Shown here piece by piece: positions 5,998 through 7,098 of a stretch of DNA of 7,098 bases. The notes under the pieces were generated by a model, which was not told where the DNA came from, did not search any database, and saw only the letters and a list, made by a program, of their open reading frames with translations. The position numbers and the translations under genes are program-made. Position 1 is the first letter of the stretch; each line of letters opens with the position of its first letter. The DNA is from Sutterella sp. (GTDB lineage Bacteria > Pseudomonadota > Gammaproteobacteria > Burkholderiales > Burkholderiaceae_F): contig DXSO01000087.1 in the NCBI GenBank assembly GCA_019410445.1, positions 1-7,098 of the forward strand, given 5' to 3'.

Positions 5998-6002
5998 GGG
6001 AG
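5998..6002 (+). promoter_or_regulatory. Shine-Dalgarno sequence that fixes the binding-protein start
   Basis: GGGAG lies 7 bases before ATG 6010, ideal spacing. An in-frame GTG at 5983 lies within the terminator stem and has no ribosome site at normal distance (GGAG is only 3 bases away), so 6010 is the start. Confidence 0.8.
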
Positions 6003-6009
6003 ACTCAAA

Positions 6010-7035
6010 ATGCCTTTTACACGTCGTCAATTGATCACTGCAGCAGCGGCTGCCGTAACTGCGGGTTGTGCTCCAAGCGTTTTTGCAGCATCTAAGTCCG
6101 TCAAGATTGCAGTGGGAGGCAAGGCGCTTTATTACTATCTTCCCATCTCAATTGCTGAACGGCTTGGCTATTTCAAGGACGAAGGTCTTGATGTCGAGAT
6201 TATTGACTTCCAGGGAGGATCTCGTTCACTTCAGGCTGTAGTGGGAGGTTCTGCGGACGTGGTTTCGGGAGCGTTCGAACATACGCTGGCGATGCAGGCA
6301 CGAGGCCAGTCAATGCAAGCCTTTGTGCTTCAAGGCCGTGCGCCGCAGTGTGTTTTTGCCGTGAGCAAAAAGACAATGCCCAACTACAAGTCTCTTACGG
6401 ATCTGAAGGGCAAACGTGTTGGCGTAACTGCACCGGGTTCGAGTTCGCATGCGATTGCTATTTACGTGCTCAGTACCGCTGGTATTAAGCCCAACGAAGT
6501 GTCCTTTATTGGCGTTGGTGCATCGGCAGCGGCTGTTGCCGCAATGCGCTCGGGTCAGATTGATGCCTTTGTTAACTTGGATCCTGTTATTGCTACGCTG
6601 GAAAAGGATGACATTATCCAGATCGTTGCCGATACGCGAGTCGTGGAGGAAAGCGACAAGCTTTTCGGAGGCCCCATGGTGGCAGGCTGTCTCTATGCGC
6701 CGACTCGCTACATCAAGGAAAATCCAGAGATTGTGCAAGGTTTGACGAATGCGGTTGTGCGAGCCGATCGCTGGTTGGCAAAGGCAACCCCCGAGGATAT
6801 CGTCAAAACTGTGCCGGAGTCGTATTTCTTGGGCAATAAGGAAATTTATGTGGCCGGCTTTATGAAAAATCGTCCGGCGCTTTCACCGGATGGGTGGATT
6901 CCTGATCAGGCTCCGGAAATTTCCTTCAAGTCGCTTCAGATCGTCAATGCGAAGCTGTCCAACTTCAAGCCCGACTACAAGGCTGTTTATACAAACGCAT
7001 TCGTAGAACAGGCTCACAAGAAATATCCGAACTGA
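6010..7035 (+). CDS. NitT/TauT-type ABC transporter periplasmic substrate-binding protein (NMT1/SsuA-like)
   Basis: Predicted periplasmic binding protein that captures a small solute and delivers it to an ABC importer. It has 341 residues, normal for the family. The N-terminus MPFTRRQLITAAAAAV has a twin-arginine-like motif and a hydrophobic Ala-rich core; cleavage is likely after Ala26 (SVFA-ASKS). Cys20 in TAGC is a poor lipobox. The mature part opens with a beta-strand KIAVGG, then YYYLPISIAERLGYFKDEGLDVEI and GGSADVVSGAFEH, the family's usual early motifs, and LKGKRVGVTAPGSSSH marks the second lobe. The substrate cannot be read from sequence: family members bind nitrate, sulfonates, taurine, thiamine precursors, riboflavin or aromatic acids. 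No ATPase or permease gene fits in the 63 bases after it, so partners lie beyond the window or elsewhere. An attenuator-like terminator directly upstream suggests regulated expression. Confidence 0.9.
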   Translation: MPFTRRQLITAAAAAVTAGCAPSVFAASKSVKIAVGGKALYYYLPISIAERLGYFKDEGLDVEIIDFQGGSRSLQAVVGGSADVVSGAFEHTLAMQARGQSMQAFVLQGRAPQCVFAVSKKTMPNYKSLTDLKGKRVGVTAPGSSSHAIAIYVLSTAGIKPNEVSFIGVGASAAAVAAMRSGQIDAFVNLDPVIATLEKDDIIQIVADTRVVEESDKLFGGPMVAGCLYAPTRYIKENPEIVQGLTNAVVRADRWLAKATPEDIVKTVPESYFLGNKEIYVAGFMKNRPALSPDGWIPDQAPEISFKSLQIVNAKLSNFKPDYKAVYTNAFVEQAHKKYPN

Positions 7036-7098
7036 CATCTCTGTAAAACGTTGCCCGCACAACGAAGATAAATCCCCTCAAAAGAAACAATAAAAATA
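7036..7098 (+). other. Window end, no gene seen
   Basis: The stretch is A-rich and holds a small CGTTG/CAACG hairpin (7049-7053 with 7060-7064, 6-base loop) without a T-run. It is too weak to call a terminator, so the binding-protein transcript may continue into a downstream gene. Confidence 0.4.

Noticed and set aside
5662..6009. A known TPP or guanidine riboswitch, suggested by the type of gene downstream.
   Set aside because: I could not find the conserved TPP segments, the guanidine-I core, the paired ACGR-loop hairpins of guanidine-II, or a guanidine-III pseudoknot.
1..7098. CRISPR arrays, insertion sequences, toxin-antitoxin or defence genes.
   Set aside because: No regularly spaced repeats, transposase-like proteins or defence-type domains were seen; the coding content is ordinary housekeeping plus one transporter protein.

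Overview
The window looks like core chromosome of a betaproteobacterium, probably order Burkholderiales. The basis is the order clpP-clpX-lon-HU gene-tRNA-Val(TAC), all on the + strand, which is typical of that group, together with strong protein similarity recalled from memory. The mid-range base composition and the twin-arginine-like signal on the last gene would suit a gut member such as Sutterellaceae, but that placement is inference only.

Layout: 1-378 is the 3' part of clpP. 426-1745 is clpX. 1746-2080 is a non-coding gap with a strong stem-loop and, close to lon, a near-consensus sigma-32 heat-shock promoter (2007-2035). 2081-4597 is lon, closed by an intrinsic terminator (4624-4663). 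A sigma-70-type promoter (4825-4853) drives the HU gene (4908-5180). It is followed 26 bases later by tRNA-Val(TAC) (5207-5282) and a shared intrinsic terminator (5299-5329). 5330-5960 has no convincing gene. 6010-7035 encodes a periplasmic substrate-binding protein of the NitT/TauT (NMT1/SsuA-like) ABC importer type. The last 63 bases hold nothing identifiable.

How the genes work together: ClpX unfolds and feeds proteins to ClpP, and Lon is the second major ATP-dependent cytosolic protease, so the first 4.6 kb is a protein quality-control block. HU is a nucleoid protein and, in enterobacteria, a known Lon substrate. The binding protein is functionally separate.

The most interesting structure is upstream of the binding-protein gene. 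A candidate promoter with a perfect TTGACA lies about 350 bases upstream, and a strong intrinsic terminator ends just before the gene's Shine-Dalgarno sequence. A hairpin at 5831-5854 displays a loop complementary to the 5' arm of that terminator. This is the layout of a transcription-attenuation leader or riboswitch-like element, and I recognise no known riboswitch class in it. Smaller points are an RKH-to-RKN change in the ClpX substrate-entry loop, a Cys-X-Cys tail on Lon, and a possible promoter for the tRNA inside the end of the HU gene. All pairings and promoter matches were found by eye; no folding program or database search was run.
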